Shown one piece after another: positions 47,440 through 60,030 of a DNA stretch of 64,000 bases. The notes under the pieces were generated by a model. It had not been told where the DNA came from. It ran no database searches and worked only from the letters and a program-made list of their open reading frames with translations. Position numbers and translations under genes: made by a program. Source of the stretch: Asterella californica (Eukaryota > Streptophyta > Marchantiopsida > Marchantiales > Aytoniaceae); NCBI GenBank assembly GCA_036924285.1, contig JAYKYS010000001.1, positions 33,727,501 to 33,791,500 of the forward strand, given 5' to 3'. Within the stretch, counting starts at the first letter, position 1. Every line of letters starts with the position of its first letter.

Positions 47440-47916
47440 ATATTACGTCTTGCGATCACATCCATCGTCATCGATGTAGTCTGCTGCAGATAGATATCAC
47501 AACATGTCTCTATTCTGAGCAATTGTTAGGTTCTCAAAAGCCATAAGATGACTATCCCATATGTCTTGGCTCGTTGAGAACATGCTCTCACTGACATATC
47601 AAGGTCATCAAGGTAACACCTCAACAAAATCAAGACGAATGATCGAAAGTAGATATGGATCTCAGTCACACAATAGAAAATACGGTGAGAAGAAAGCCAA
47701 AGACGCTTGTCGGCTAAACCGGTAGTCCATAGCCAACCATGGCAGTTAAAAATCCCAGTCTTTCAAGTGATCTTCTTGTAAGCCATACTTGCGCAATCTC
47801 TCTTCACCGTCTGAACAACCCTTTTTGTCAAACCATCCGCCTCAAGATGATCTCGAGATGGTGCTCTAAAACGACTCAGCACTCTACCTAAGAACGCATA
47901 CGTTGTCTCTTTTGTC
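47440..47916 (-). pseudogene. Integrase C-terminal fragment (copy 1), displaced by the insertion
   Basis: Nucleotide match to 48868-49330, with shared blocks gagaacatgctctcact, agccaaagac.cttgtcgg and gccatacttgcgcaatc. It is the part that should precede the PHD finger of copy 1. It is cut at 47916, exactly where the terminal region of copy 2 begins, so copy 2 is either inserted there or is a tandem duplicate. Confidence 0.65.
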
Positions 47917-47917
47917 A

Positions 47918-48410
47918 TGCGCATACAATCACTACACAACATACATCGCTGTCAGAGATACCACACATAACACATGGATGATCTCATACACATACACAAG
48001 TATACCACGTTGATAAACAGTATGTACTCACTCCATCATGTCAACAAACATCAAACAATCACTAAAGTTGAGCCAAATCCACTCTGTGCTCGTAGAGAAT
48101 ACAGATTGTACTCACCAAGACTATCCACCATAGCCAAGAGCTTGAAGGAAGAACTAAGGCCTCCAAGTCTTACCTGCGAAGTATACCTCTAGTGGGCTAT
48201 CCCATCAACTCGCCCTAACGGCACTAACGGTCATATCGAGATTCGTCACTCCGCACTCGGTCAACTTAACCGAGGTGCCAAACTGACGTGACAGCTGTCG
48301 TGTGCATACACATCGTTACACAACATACATCGCTGTCAGAGATACACCACATATACACATAACACATTGACGATCTCATACACAAGTGTACCACGATCAC
48401 CCCCTAACTG
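47918..48410 (-). mobile_element. Terminal region (LTR-like) of PHD-gypsy element, copy 2
   Basis: Parallel of 44655-45180, with the same two-fold internal repeat (47918 and 48299, both with acaacatacatcgctgtcag). It lies directly behind the PHD-containing pol end of copy 2. Confidence 0.5.
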
Positions 48411-48503
48411 ACGGTAAGGTCCATCTAACTCCAGATAGTCCCATAGCTCAACTACGCGATATACATCTACATGGATGCAAGGATCAGGAGGTCGGGTGCT
48501 ACG

Positions 48504-49500
48504 TCACCTCATCGTTAGTCGCCTGTCTGCAATCCATATCACACAAAGATCTAATCGGCTATCCTTGCTATATACATCGAGGACAAACCCACCGTCCATA
48601 GGAACGACACGAAGAGATGGAGTCAAACATGACATGTGCCAACCTCTCGAATAACCATCACACACCAACATACGAGCTGCTCCACCAGCAGACCCATACG
48701 ACATACACCTCAAGCCTGTGCGTACAACTGTTAAGCTTGGGTCAACGATATCATCGATGTTGGAAAGATGACTTGGTGCGCAATTACGCACATGGTCGTT
48801 CCAAAGAACACCATCACGGTCCTCTAACATGATTACTCCAGAAGATAACATCTCATGCACTCGTCAAATAGTGCACACGACGGTCACATCCAACGTCGTT
48901 GGTGCAGTCTACTGCAGAGAGATATAATCGTCAGGATGAAACTTACGAATCGATGACCGATAACCTCCTCCTCGAATAGTTGCATATCGCAACGTGTCTC
49001 TATGCTGAGCAATCACTAGGTTCTCAAAAGTCATAAGCATAACTCTCCGAAATGTCTCTGCTCGTTTGAGAACATGCTCTCACTCACATATCTGGATCAT
49101 CAAGGTTCAGCACCTCAGCAGAATCACGACGAATGACCGAAGATAAATTTGGATCCCGGTCATACAATAGAAAGTACGATGAGAAGGAAGCCAAAGACAC
49201 TTGTCGGTTAACACGGTAGCCCATAGCCAACAATGATAATCCCAGTCTCTCAAGTGGTCCTTCTGCAAGCCATACTTGCGCAATCCTCTCTTCACCGTCT
49301 GAACTACCCTCTCCGCTAAACCATCCATCTCAAGATGATCGTCGTGGATATCTCGCTCGTCTGGAACACCATCTCCACCCTCAAGATCTTGAGACTCATC
49401 ATCTATTCTCTGATCAGAAAAAGATACGACTTGGCCCTCCATACTAGAGTTCATGACCAACACACAAAGAAAGACAGATGCATGTCATCTTGGCACTATC
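48504..49500 (-). pseudogene. Integrase C-terminus and damaged PHD finger (copy 2)
   Basis: Reading leftwards, DGLAERVVQTVKRGLRKYG is the helix that follows the catalytic glutamate in gypsy integrases. Then come a conserved pol tail (KFHPDDYISLQ) and a second PHD region (TGLRCMSYGSAGGAARMLVC). In this copy several zinc ligands are lost (CMSYG for CxxC, CDGY for CxxC, and the final WxCxxC is out of frame). The first two thirds of the integrase core, with the zinc-binding HHCC domain and the first two catalytic Asp residues, are missing: the RNase H end at about 49640 leads almost directly to the post-glutamate helix. Confidence 0.7.
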
Positions 49501-49559
49501 TCCTCATCAACCTCGTCATGTCATCGAGCCCCAGTCCGATCTTGCTGACTCGTGCATGG

Positions 49560-50880
49560 ATTACGACTCAATCATCGACATCTAGGTTTGCAACTCCATG
49601 TCTATGCACTATCTGGAAGTCATACTATTGTAAGATAAGAGCCCATTGTGCAAGTTGTAGGACTCCATCAATCACTTGAACGGCTGGTGATCATTGATGA
49701 GAGTAAAGAGGTTTTCAAACAGATAACATCGAAAGCGTGTAACAGTCCACACTGCTGCCAAACACTCTCTCTCATACGAACTATACCTTGCATCCGCCGA
49801 ATTGTTGAAGCGATTGGCATACGTCACCACAAACTCCTTTTCCTCATCATCATGCTGAGTCAGCACTGCTCCAAGTCCCAACATACTCCAATTAGTGTGC
49901 AATTGGAAAGGATACCCTCTAACGGATCTCCTAGAGATGAGAGCATATGTCAATCTATCCTTGAGCTCTACAAAAGCTCGCTCGTGCTCATCTCCCCATT
50001 GCTACTCCTGGTCCACGTTCATCAGCTTGGTCAATGGCTTCGTAATTACGCTAAATCCTTTCATGTATCGATGATAAAAGTTCACCAAACCAACAAATGG
50101 TCGAACTCGACTCACATCTGTGGGACGTGAGATACGTGCAATAGTCTCAACTTTCATCTGTTGAACACCCGACCCACCTGGTTAGATGGTGTGGTCCAGA
50201 TATTCTATCAACTCCTGGAAGAACTTACACTTTCCAGGGTGTAACTTCAACCCATGAGCTCTCAACTGCTTGAACACATCCCGTAAGTGTCTCTCGTGCT
50301 CCTCCATTGTAGCACTATAGACTAAGATGTCGTCAATATAACATCTGACAAAATCCAATCCTGCTAGGATTCTGTCCATCACCTTTTGGAACTCAACAGG
50401 TGTGTTCTTCAACCCAAATGATAAGAACTGCCATTGATTCAAACAATCCTTACCGTGAGAGTCAATTCCTCAGAATGCTATCTTGGACTTATCTTCTTCT
50501 CTCACTAACAACTAATGATACACTGCTCGAAGATCCAAAGTACTGAAGACCTTCACTTGTCCCATTGTATGAAAGATCTCTTCAGATGTCGGCACGGCAT
50601 ACTTATCGGACTTCGTCTGCCGATTGATAAGACGGCAGTCTCCACACATCCGCCTATCCGTGTAGTTGCCATACATATCTTTTTTTGTTGGTATAACTAT
50701 GACAGATGCATACTCTCCATGCGACATCTCCACCAACCCAACCTCCAACAAGTCTTGAGTCCTACTCTGGATCAAGGCTCTCTCCATATCACTGTACCAA
50801 TAAGGACATCGAAAGATTGACGTGTCATTAGTCAAGTCGATCCGTATACCAGGTCCCTTCAAGGTACCCAAATCCTTCAT
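49560..50880 (-). pseudogene. RT and RNase H of the PHD-gypsy element
   Basis: RT pieces: 50880-50512 has RRMCGDCRLINRQTKSDKYA and VFSTLDLRAVYH. 50442-50182 has QWQFLSFGLKNTPVEFQKVM and CYIDDILVYS with the intact YxDD-class catalytic pair. 49953-49672 has the RNase H segment FQLHTNWSMLGLGAVLTQ, where the first catalytic Asp of the usual HTDWS-type motif reads Asn, then YSSYERECLAAVW and NDHQPFK. Stops separate the pieces (for example near 50510, 50180 and 49670). The enzyme would copy element RNA to DNA; this copy cannot. Confidence 0.85.
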
Positions 50881-53535
50881 ACTGAAAGTAAAACAATTCC
50901 TGTAGCTCTTCTGAAATCTTTGAACTCTTTGTCTCTCCTTTCTTATAAGCTTGGGTTCAATCTCCAGCTCTCAAGTATCCTCTATCACCATGCTAGAGGT
51001 AGAAGATGAAGTCGTTGACTGCTATCTTGTAGCCTCTAGAGCAATTTTCTTCTGCTCACCACCAACAACCTCCACGTCCATTGTGCAAAAAACTCCTACA
51101 GTCCTAGCTGCAAGCTGCACACTCTCTCCTACGACATCCCATGATGTCCAAGGATGACGAACTCCGCACGCCTCGCTCCCAGTCTTTGTCTCCATCGACT
51201 CGATAGACAAAGAGCTCAGAAGTGTTCGAGCAATAACACCCCTCGATCGCATCCAACGTTGCTCAGTCAATCCAAGGCTAACAATCCATGTCAAGCAATT
51301 CAAGTCCATTGCTTGATCCAATACATGACGACGTGAAGCCTCCGACACCGAAGCTACTACCGTCGTACTCGTAGAGAAACCCATCGCTCTCTCTCTCTCT
51401 CGTTGACATTGAGCTCCACCAACTGTTGTAACCGAGCATCCCACACAAGCCCAGGTCCTCCATCTCGATAAGCATGTGACACTAGAAAGCTTACCAAAGT
51501 TGACAACCTTGTCATGAGCCGTCTCTCTAGGTTCACCATTGCCATGAGTGACCTATCGACGACTCTTATTACTTGAGATCATCACTCTGCATCCAAGATG
51601 TCATCAACTGTGAGATGCGTTGGTCGTCTCACTGCATCGTGTGCACGCTTCAGCACCTCCCTCGGTAACAAGTTCATCCATCACAACCGTGGACGATGTG
51701 CACGAGATCACACTATCGCTGCATCTAACAACACTGCTGGTTCGATCCAAGACCGCACCTGATGCACACTCGTCATTATCGGTGTACGAGCATCACCCAA
51801 CAAAGGAACTTTCTCCAAGATGTACGTTGGAGAATCTACTTGATGCATCTGGAGATGTCATAAGATCCGTAACATCTCTCAGAATATCATAGATCGTGTG
51901 TCATGTAAACCATGATCTCTCCCAACACGCGTGTGATCTTGACATGACCACCCAGCTATCACCAAGTGAATGGTGCCAACAAACGTGAGATCTTGCGCCC
52001 TTAGCAACAAAGTATATGACGATAATGCTTGCTGGTATCCTCTAACAGCTGAGATGGACAACAACTCAAGATATCTATGCACCAAACGTGTCACATGACG
52101 CAATGAGATGCGTCTCGTAATCTCATCTCTCTTCACATACAAGTATCGCTGTACTTGTATGCATGCCTGCAATACCATAGCCAAACCTGTGCTGAACTCT
52201 CCAAACAGTTCCAACACACACACACCCTCCTCTGGGTACTGTCATACAATGAGAGTCATATCCAACGGTGATAAGATCACAAGACTAGTAGCAAGAACAA
52301 CTCGCTGTTCCTCTACAGACGGTACAAAGACTTCACTCCAAGCTTGTTGCAGCAATCGAACAGCATATTGCTGCAACTCTCCACTCGAACTCCAAAGTGG
52401 AACATCCAAGACAGATGGTACTACTGTAGTCATGCTAGGCATGTCCTCCATCTCCTCAAAGACTAGAGTATCCTCCGCATGGGCATTGTCCTCTAACAAC
52501 TTGCCCGGCCCAATGATGACCGAACTGAACCTTGCAACAGATGTCATCGTCCTTGGTGTAGATTTCGTTGTCCCAACTCTAGCACTGAACCGTACTGGTA
52601 AGCAGCTGACTCGTCTCTCACCGGACTGCCAACGTGGTCTGTAAGATGATGTCTCCACTCAATAGTCGATCACGAATCCCATAAGGTATAACACAACACC
52701 TCCAACCAATACATCATAAGACTTTGCGATCGTAACGATGACCTTGACCCACACCATGAGACCATTCGTGAGATGATCTGGTCAAACTCTCACCGTCAGC
52801 ATCTCGCGTGTCATATGTAGAGTTGTACCTCTTGATTCTTTAGAGATGTCTGTAGCTGGAATGGACATCTCTCCACCTCGGACTTCTTCAGACCCAAACC
52901 AATGCACGCCGTCTTCCCCAACATCAAGTTGGGCTCTAGAGTCCAACAAGACTTTCTGTGATAGATACATCTTCCTTGAAAGTGCCACCAAATAGAAGAT
53001 ACCACTTCTGTTGTTCCAACAACACCACACCAGGTGTCAAATCAGCACGGTCAATCGCCGGCCTAGCTGATAACTCATCTAACATGGCAGTCGTCGCTTG
53101 TCAAATACCACTGGTAGTTGTCTTGATCCTCGACTTCATGGACGCATCCATCGTCTCTTGCTGAACCACCTCAGCACTAGAGGTAACTACATCCTCGCTC
53201 TCACTGAGCGTGGCTGCCAATTGGAACATTGGAGTCAAGCTGACTCCCAATGCACTCAAATCCGTGACTCGAAAAACTGCTGTAGCCGCCTCAACATCGA
53301 GTTCGACGTCGCATCCACAAACGTCGAGGGTTGTCTCGCACCACCTCTACTCCTGGATGTCGATGTCTCCAACTTCATTGCACCATCGATAGGTCATTTA
53401 GGAACCATAGACGTTGTCCTCAACGCCTCAGATAACATGAATGACTGAGGAAGCCTGACCTGTCTGCCAGCCTCCCCGCATTGTGGATCCAACTCCACCG
53501 ATGTACCTCGTGTCTCAGAGACACGTATTGCACTT
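50881..53535 (-). pseudogene. Protease and linker region of the PHD-gypsy element
   Basis: Long minus-strand ORFs (51444-51022, 52223-51879, 52658-52242, 53030-52782) separated by stops and frameshifts. At about 53000-52850 one frame reads KVLLDSRAQ and the adjacent frame continues LMLGKTACIGLGL; together these look like a retropepsin active site and flap start broken by a frameshift, with Arg replacing the Gly of DSG. The rest, Ser/Val-rich between protease and RT, is not recognisable. Opposite-strand ORFs here are shadows. Confidence 0.5.
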
Positions 53536-54472
53536 TTAGTCTAGTACTACCGCAGATGTCTCAATCTGTGCCACACCAGTCATGAAGTCAAAGTCAACTC
53601 CTTCTCCTCCATAAGACGTGGAAGCCTCTGTTCCACCAAATCTCCGCTGAGCCATAGCCATACTAGCTATCCTCTGCTCCAACTGCTCCAACTGCTCAAC
53701 CCGAGCAGCCATACCTACTTCTGACGTCGTAGCAGACAGTGGACCGGCTGGTCCTCTCTCAGGTGCTGGACTTCTATCTCCCACTCGACCACCACGGTCT
53801 CCTTGAGCTCCTCATCTCATCCACGCTCAGTCTTTCCTTGCCGTAGCTCGAGGTGGAGATCAAAACAACGGTCACTATTGTGACCTGGTCGTCCGTAATA
53901 CTCACACTGCCTAGGCACCGCTTGAGACGTCCCAGACGTCTTATAACCACCTCTCCTCTATGGACAGTCCTTCTGCTGATGAAGATCATCACACGTCCAG
54001 CAAGGACCCGCTTGCTGCTGACTAGAGAAGGAAGGCATGGGCTTCTGTCCACTAGATCCTCCTCCCAACACCTCCCTGGAATTGTGACTGTTCCGCACGA
54101 TCTTTATCACCACCACCACCACCATGTTGTTGCGTAGCCTGTGATCCTCGAGAGGAGTTGGTTGCTTCATGTGGTGTCTCCTTGCTGAACCCAACAACCA
54201 CCACTCTCTCCTCCACCATGTTGAGCTCAATCCGCTCAGCTAGATCAAAGACAACCGTCAATTGTCGGAGCGGTGTCCTTAAGGAGAGTCGCATCTCTGA
54301 CCCTCCTACGCAACTCTCGATCTAGTATCTCATACCAGAACTGGACTGCATGTACTTCCGTCACCCATTGGATAACGCTGATCAACCACCTCATGCGAGT
54401 AAACGCCTTGCTTAAGCTCTCTTCAGTCTTCCGTTGGAACTCCTGCAGACTCCTCAACTTGTCAATTCGCAC
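53536..54472 (-). pseudogene. Gag of the PHD-gypsy element
   Basis: Overlapping broken frames. 54472-54245 has a capsid-like helical segment (WVTEVHAVQFWYEILDREL). 54230-53958 carries CWTCDDLHQQKDC, a CCHC-type knuckle with slightly short spacing. 53784-53536 has a coiled-coil-like stretch (VEQLEQLEQRIASMAMAQR). It is unlike the gag at 60031, confirming a separate family. Confidence 0.6.
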
Positions 54473-54749
54473 ACCCTGTTAGTTCTTCTTCAAATAATAG
54501 AAGAACTGAACCATAGGGTTAAATCCTGATGATATCCTGTCACATCATCACGTACTCCACTACTAGTGGACGCACCGCTAATAGTATATACTCCGTCATC
54601 TGTGGATGTATCACTACTACTGACACCTGAACTCGCATGTGCTACGTCTTTCGAAACTGTGTCAGTAGTGATAGAAACATAGTTGGGAAACCAATGTTGT
54701 CTCTACAACTCAATCTCCACACTGTGGTCTCACCTGAACTCATGGTAAT

Positions 54750-57700
54750 CGTCCATCGACGGTCATTCCAAGTGTTGGAACAATCCATTGCACGTCATGA
54801 AAGATGTAAACAGCTGTTGGTTCCGTATTTGCTGCAGATCGCACCAACTGTCGAACTCTTGGATGAAATCATCCAGCTCAATGATACCCACCGTACCATC
54901 CCAAGGCACATGAGGGATTGTGAATATAACCATATGCGCTATCACCTTTGGATCCACACAACTATCTCCCCTTCTGAAAAGGAAAAGGCTTTACCATGAT
55001 CTACTATCACTTGCTCAAAAATTGTCTTCTCAACCTATGTCAGAAAATCACTCCTCTTATCTGGAGCTCCTTCAACGTCTCCTCCATAAACTGATGCCTT
55101 ACTTGTCTATGATCACGCAATATAAGCTCAGTCTCTACTAACTATACTTGTTGTTGAGAGTTAACAAGTAGTTGAGCTGCTACCGGTCTCACCTTTTTCG
55201 ATACAGATTTGTACTTCGCATGGACGTCTGCTTCCTGAGGGAGTGTACATCAACAAACTACTTCTCTTCTCTCACTATTTTGCATCGGATGAGGAAAGAA
55301 CCGCACATACGTAACAATCTCTTCATATATGTGTCGAGAGTGGATAGGGATCGCCATCATACTATATTTCTCTTCCATCAATCTGCTTACACTGTCCAAC
55401 CAACTAACAACTGACTATACAAACACAAACTCTTCAAACAAGCCAGAAATCACATCATCTTCAGGTAGAACCCCTGCATGCCACAGCTCTGATACATGCT
55501 TCACCATCCATCTTTTTGTATTTTCTCCCATGTCTTCAACTCTTGTAAACTGACTCCACTTATCGTCCTCAAACATCAGCAATCTAGACTGCCAACTCTG
55601 TACATTGCACATGTCTCCGAGCCTCTGTACATGTCTCGCTTTCGATCGTTCTACCTTGTGTATCAACTCTAACGAGATCTCAGTAGTAAGTTCTACACCC
55701 CTGTCTTCTCACTCTACAGGAGTGGACTGCGAAAACCCTTACATCTCTTCGTCTGAGAATCTCTAAGAGTTTGTCGATTTCGCTCATGTCTTGAACAAAT
55801 AGTCAAAAACTGTACTGAGTACTTGTCCTCATGACTCCGAACTCTAGCATAATGAGACTCATCGTTCATCACCTTTGTCTCCATTCGAACAGCAGTGATG
55901 TATGGTTGGTCTAGTATGACAAGATAAGAGGCATGCGACTGTACAAAGAAATGCTAATCAACCTCTACATCTCCAATCCTTACACATATATCTGGACAAG
56001 CTCCGTACAACTCACCCTTTTGATTGTTAGCAGCACAGAGTATCCAACCATGGTTCCTCTCGATTGATCATTGCCCTTTCTCATACACCTCCTTGGAAAT
56101 GATGTTGATTTCTGACCCGTGATCTACAAGTAAAAGTACCGGTTTAGAAAATCCTCCAAGTCGAACTTGCGTCTCTGTTGTCGCTCGTGCCCAATGCTTC
56201 TGTTTGAAATCGTTGTCTGTGCTTGACCTATCCTCCTCAAACTCTTCATTTTCATTCTCAATAACAGCAGGATCAGCAACCCATGCTTCATACTTATCAT
56301 CTCTGAATCCATCAATATCAATAGCATCTACTGCTCCAACCATCTGACTACCTACTTGTTTAGCCAACACTTGTCTCTTTCTCTTCATGATGTCAATTAT
56401 CAACTCATGAAACTCTTTCTTTGCGATATCCATTACCTCATGAAGAGTAAACTCAACTCTAGCATCCAAAATGTGTTGCTCCAGAACAACACGCAAGTCT
56501 GTTGCTATTTCGATGTCTGCAGCTAACTTGTAGGTTGGATCTTTTCCCTTTCCTGTGATGTAAACCTCTTACCCCGTACTCTATCTGTAGCAATAGCCTC
56601 CTGTGGCAAATCATGTACACCTTCCATAGGATCTATTGCAGGTGGTGGAGCTGTAGAGGTAGAGAGTACATCCTCTGCAGCATGAAACCTATCAGCTGGT
56701 ACAGATGGTGATGGTTCCGCTGCTCTCCTCCTCGTAATCCTCCGACGGTCACTATCATCTGGTACCATAGCATCTAGGTCGGAAGCATCTTGTAGTCTTT
56801 TGTCTTCCACCATGGCATCTTGTTCACTACTCACTTCTAAAAACGCTCGAATAGAAGTTGCATCTATTGGATCTCTCCATCCAGTAGCCCTCCTAATGCT
56901 TTCTGCACCTCTCTTCATCATTTCAACTGAGATCTCAGCAGCTTGCTCAACCATAGTTGGATTAGAGCGCACCTCAACTCTCTCAATATATACATCAGCT
57001 TCTGCAGAACTCCAGTCATCGTTGTAGTGTTTGCATCAGTAAGTGCTGAAAGTGAACTCCTCATTCCTCCTCTTCCAAAATATGTGTTCAGGGGTTGCTT
57101 AGTGGCGGTTAGATACAACCTATTGTTCTGATGATTGACTATGTCCTCTCGCAAGGCAACCGCTAAGTCTTGACAGTCTCTTCTGAGATGATCTGGGCTG
57201 TCGCACCAAATACATCTCCTGGTAAAGGTTCCTCATACAGATCAAGCACCTGGTGCGACTGGTCATTGGTCCCTCCTCAAATCAGTCATCTCAACTCTCA
57301 AATCTCTCAACTGTTGAGTGAGCTCTTCAATCAAGTTATTTTGATTCGATTCTCAATAGATCGTTGCTGCTGTTTAGGTCCTCTATGTGTTGAGATCGAC
57401 ACTACATGCGCTTGGGAAACCACTACAGGTTCTTGACGAATCACTATAGGTGCCTGAGGTATTGAGGTATTATAGGAGGAACTGTAGAGAAGTGAGGAGC
57501 TACTCTCTGTTCTGGCAAGGTTTCTAGCTGCACTGCCATCTTACCATGACGTTGTCTAGCAAGAGTAGATACTGCTTCCTCCACTCTCCTCCAATCAGAT
57601 GTAACTCTCCCTTCAGCTCCACGATCAGCTAACATGAAACAAAGTCTGTCTGTTGTGAACTCATCCAGAGCACCTAAGAACAACTCCGTCTTCCTAGCAT

Positions 57701-58290
57701 CTAGCGTCAATCTCTCTAGACCAGAAAGCTGAGAGTACCTCTTCTCAAATTCACGAATCCATGGAACGTCCAAGCTGACATTTTATCCAGTCCATGAGAG
57801 TTCTTCTGGTGACTCTTTCAGAATCCTCCTAGAAACTCTTCTCTCAGTGCACGTTCAAATAGAGTCTATCCACCTAGATGTCTCCTCTGTAGAATTCTCA
57901 CCTTCTCTCTCAGTTCAAGTACAACAGTCAACTAAAAGCTCAAAATTATAAACTTCAAGTGCTATGACCAGCTCCATCTCATCCACATACTCCCGTAGGT
58001 ACCTAGTAACGTCTCTTTCATCAAATCGCCCACATCAACCAACAAGTGCTTGTAACGTCTTTGTGGATTTTTGCTCAGCTCTTCCAATTGCATGTTGCTG
58101 CTGAATCAAGGCAGCAAACGTCTGAAGAATCTGAGATCTGTCTATAGCAGGTTATGTTGTTGCTGTTGAAACTCCCGTAGGTCCTCCTTGAGAGTCAATC
58201 TCATCTTGACCCGGACTTCCCTGAATAGGAGCACCTTGAGCAGCAGCCACACCTTGTACGGCAGCACTGTGATCCATTTTCTCACTCAAT
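54750..58290 (-). pseudogene. Decayed gag-protease-pol of the second gypsy family (reverse copy)
   Basis: Order on the minus strand: gag start at ATG 58277; gag helix region 57773-57444 (FEKRYSQLSGLERLTLDARK, matching the copy at 60031); YFGRGGM at about 57080; gag-protease junction with ATGWRDPIDATSIRAF at about 56890; protease with LVDHGSEINIIS at about 56120; a preserved frameshift-like site at 55738-55685; early pol with ELWHAGVLPEDDVISGLFEE (55550-55430); and the RT start HMVIFTIPHVPWD (54930). It then stops at about 54750 next to the PHD-gypsy element. Many stops and frameshifts are present. Confidence 0.85.
55685..55738 (-). promoter_or_regulatory. Conserved -1 frameshift-like site in the decayed copy
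   Basis: GGGTTTT (55738-55732) in the phase AAG|GGT|TTT of the protease frame, 7-nt spacer, stem CACTCCTGT (55724-55716) with ACAGGGGTG (55704-55696), including one G-U pair. Loop bases AGTGAG (55713-55708) can pair with CTTACT (55690-55685), again with one G-U. A zero-frame TAG follows at 55716-55714. It matches the layout at 62355-62418 in the better copy. Confidence 0.6.
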
Positions 58291-58322
58291 CTAATCAATC
58301 CTCCAAATCAATCATGCCAATA

Positions 58323-58650
58323 GCTCTCAGTGGAAGCACCAGATGTCGCGGCGAGAGTATTTCTTGGGGAGGGTGAACCTCTTGACTGTGATTGATCAAG
58401 AGAACGATCAAAAGAAAACAGACTGCTGTAGACGATGAGAATTCAAAAAATTCTGCCTCTTGCGTCCACCAAATACAAATCAAACACTCAGATACATAAA
58501 TAGGTCTTTCAAGACTCAAATAAACTTTATTTCAGTGTCGACTCCACCATCAAAATCTTCAATTGTCATCTCCTGCGCACGTTGTCGCGCTACTTGGCGG
58601 CTACATGCTTGACTTCTACTCCGACGCTTAGGTTTAGTAGTTCTAGAAGT
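58323..58650 (-). mobile_element. Primer-binding site and 5' LTR of the decayed reverse copy
   Basis: On the minus strand an LTR-like CA end (58345-58344) is followed by 2 nt and TGGTGCTTCCACTGAGAG (58341-58324), the place and TGG start expected of a primer-binding site. It is not the common plant initiator-Met site (TGGTATCAGAGC). The outer LTR boundary, about 58650, is not fixed. Confidence 0.4.
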
Positions 58651-60030
58651 TAGCTCATATTACTTATAGTCCTTTATATATATGTTTGACACCTTTGCAT
58701 ACGGTGTTAATACTATTTTGAGTCCTAGTAGGCTGATAGTATGTTAGTTATCTTGTTCAAGCATTTGTGCGCTTGTGCAAGTGACTTCTTACTTGTCTAT
58801 GACGTTCAATGTACATAACTTAGGGTTTCCATGCTGATAGGGGTTTGAGCTCATGGGTTGTACTTACTTGTCGCCCATGCACGCTTTCTAGCTAATTTAA
58901 GTTACTTTTCAGGGCTATGTGTCATTTTAGGTAGTTTAAGTTATACGCTGGCACTCTAGGGGGCTTGACGTGGTAGCTTATGAGTGTAGATAAGTTACCA
59001 GGTAGTTTAAGGCACAAAAGGACAGTCAAGTGGAGCTATGAACTCCCATTGGTCCATTTTTGTCTTTTGTAAAACTCTAAGTTTAGAAACAGAGCTCTAG
59101 AGGAGAGTTCGAGCATTTGGTGGGGGATCTTCGAAATCTGAGAACACAGGAAGAGAGAGCTCGTCGTGCCAAGCACTGTCAGTGGAATTTTTGCTCGATT
59201 TGGATCAATAAACAAGGAGTTATGCCCAATTGAAGTTCGGATTGTGCCAAAACTGCGTCACTTTTGTTGATTTTGGGGTTTTCGGTGCCAATTGCAGCAG
59301 AATTGAGGAAATCACTTCAAAACTTCGTGGTTGCGTTCACTGTCAGGAGGGCTACGACTGTCCAAAAAGTTTCGAATCATTTGATTAATTGAGTAATTCA
59401 GGGCGGCCGCTGAAGCAGAGGGGGTCTGAAAAGCTCTTAATCTAGAGCAGCGACTTTAGAGAAGGATATCTGGAGTTCTACAAACATTCAGGAGTCCCAA
59501 CTTCACAGGGATGTTCAGCATCCTGTAGACTTCAAATACTGTGAGAAGATTTGAAATTCATCGAGCCAATTCTCTGTTCTATGTCTGAATAGCTGTCTAG
59601 GTACCAGAAATTGCCATAATTCTCTTATTCAGAACTTTTCTGTTCATATCTCTGTGCTAGAATTCAATCTCAGGCTGAAACTTCGTGTGTGTGTTCAGTA
59701 GTGCCTCATTTGCATGTAGGGGAAGTTTAGAAGTCTAAACCTTCATAGTTTTCCTCTCCTTGAATGTCAAAGTTCACCGCTTAAGCCTATTACTACCAGT
59801 GAGACCTAAATTTCGCTTTTTGAGCATATCAGAGGATTCTACACTCCTGTGTGAGTGTTTATAGCTCCTGTTGTGACCTGAAGGCCAACCTCTTGAGTAA
59901 ACAACCACAGCCAGAAGCCCGGCGCTTTCCTAGGTAGACGGATCACACTCCGACATACTCTCTTTTTGGTGAACTCGACGTGAAACACCTAGGGTGGGAG
60001 TTTCTTGAGAGTGTTACAGGATCAGATATC
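58651..60030 (+). mobile_element. Putative 5' LTR and leader of the better-preserved gypsy element
   Basis: Non-coding DNA between the reverse copy and gag. The last part (about 59915-60030) is leader: it includes cccggcgctttcctaggtag, loosely similar to the reverse copy's primer site (shared GGYGCTT), and gacgtgaaacacctagg, which recurs at about 585-601 before the gag relic there (gacgtgaaacatctag). The LTR start and end are not resolved, and the 3' LTR lies beyond the window. Confidence 0.45.

Noticed and set aside
50951..54137. Many plus-strand ORFs over 60 codons, including 52108-52644
   Set aside because: Antisense shadows of the decayed minus-strand retroelement ORFs.
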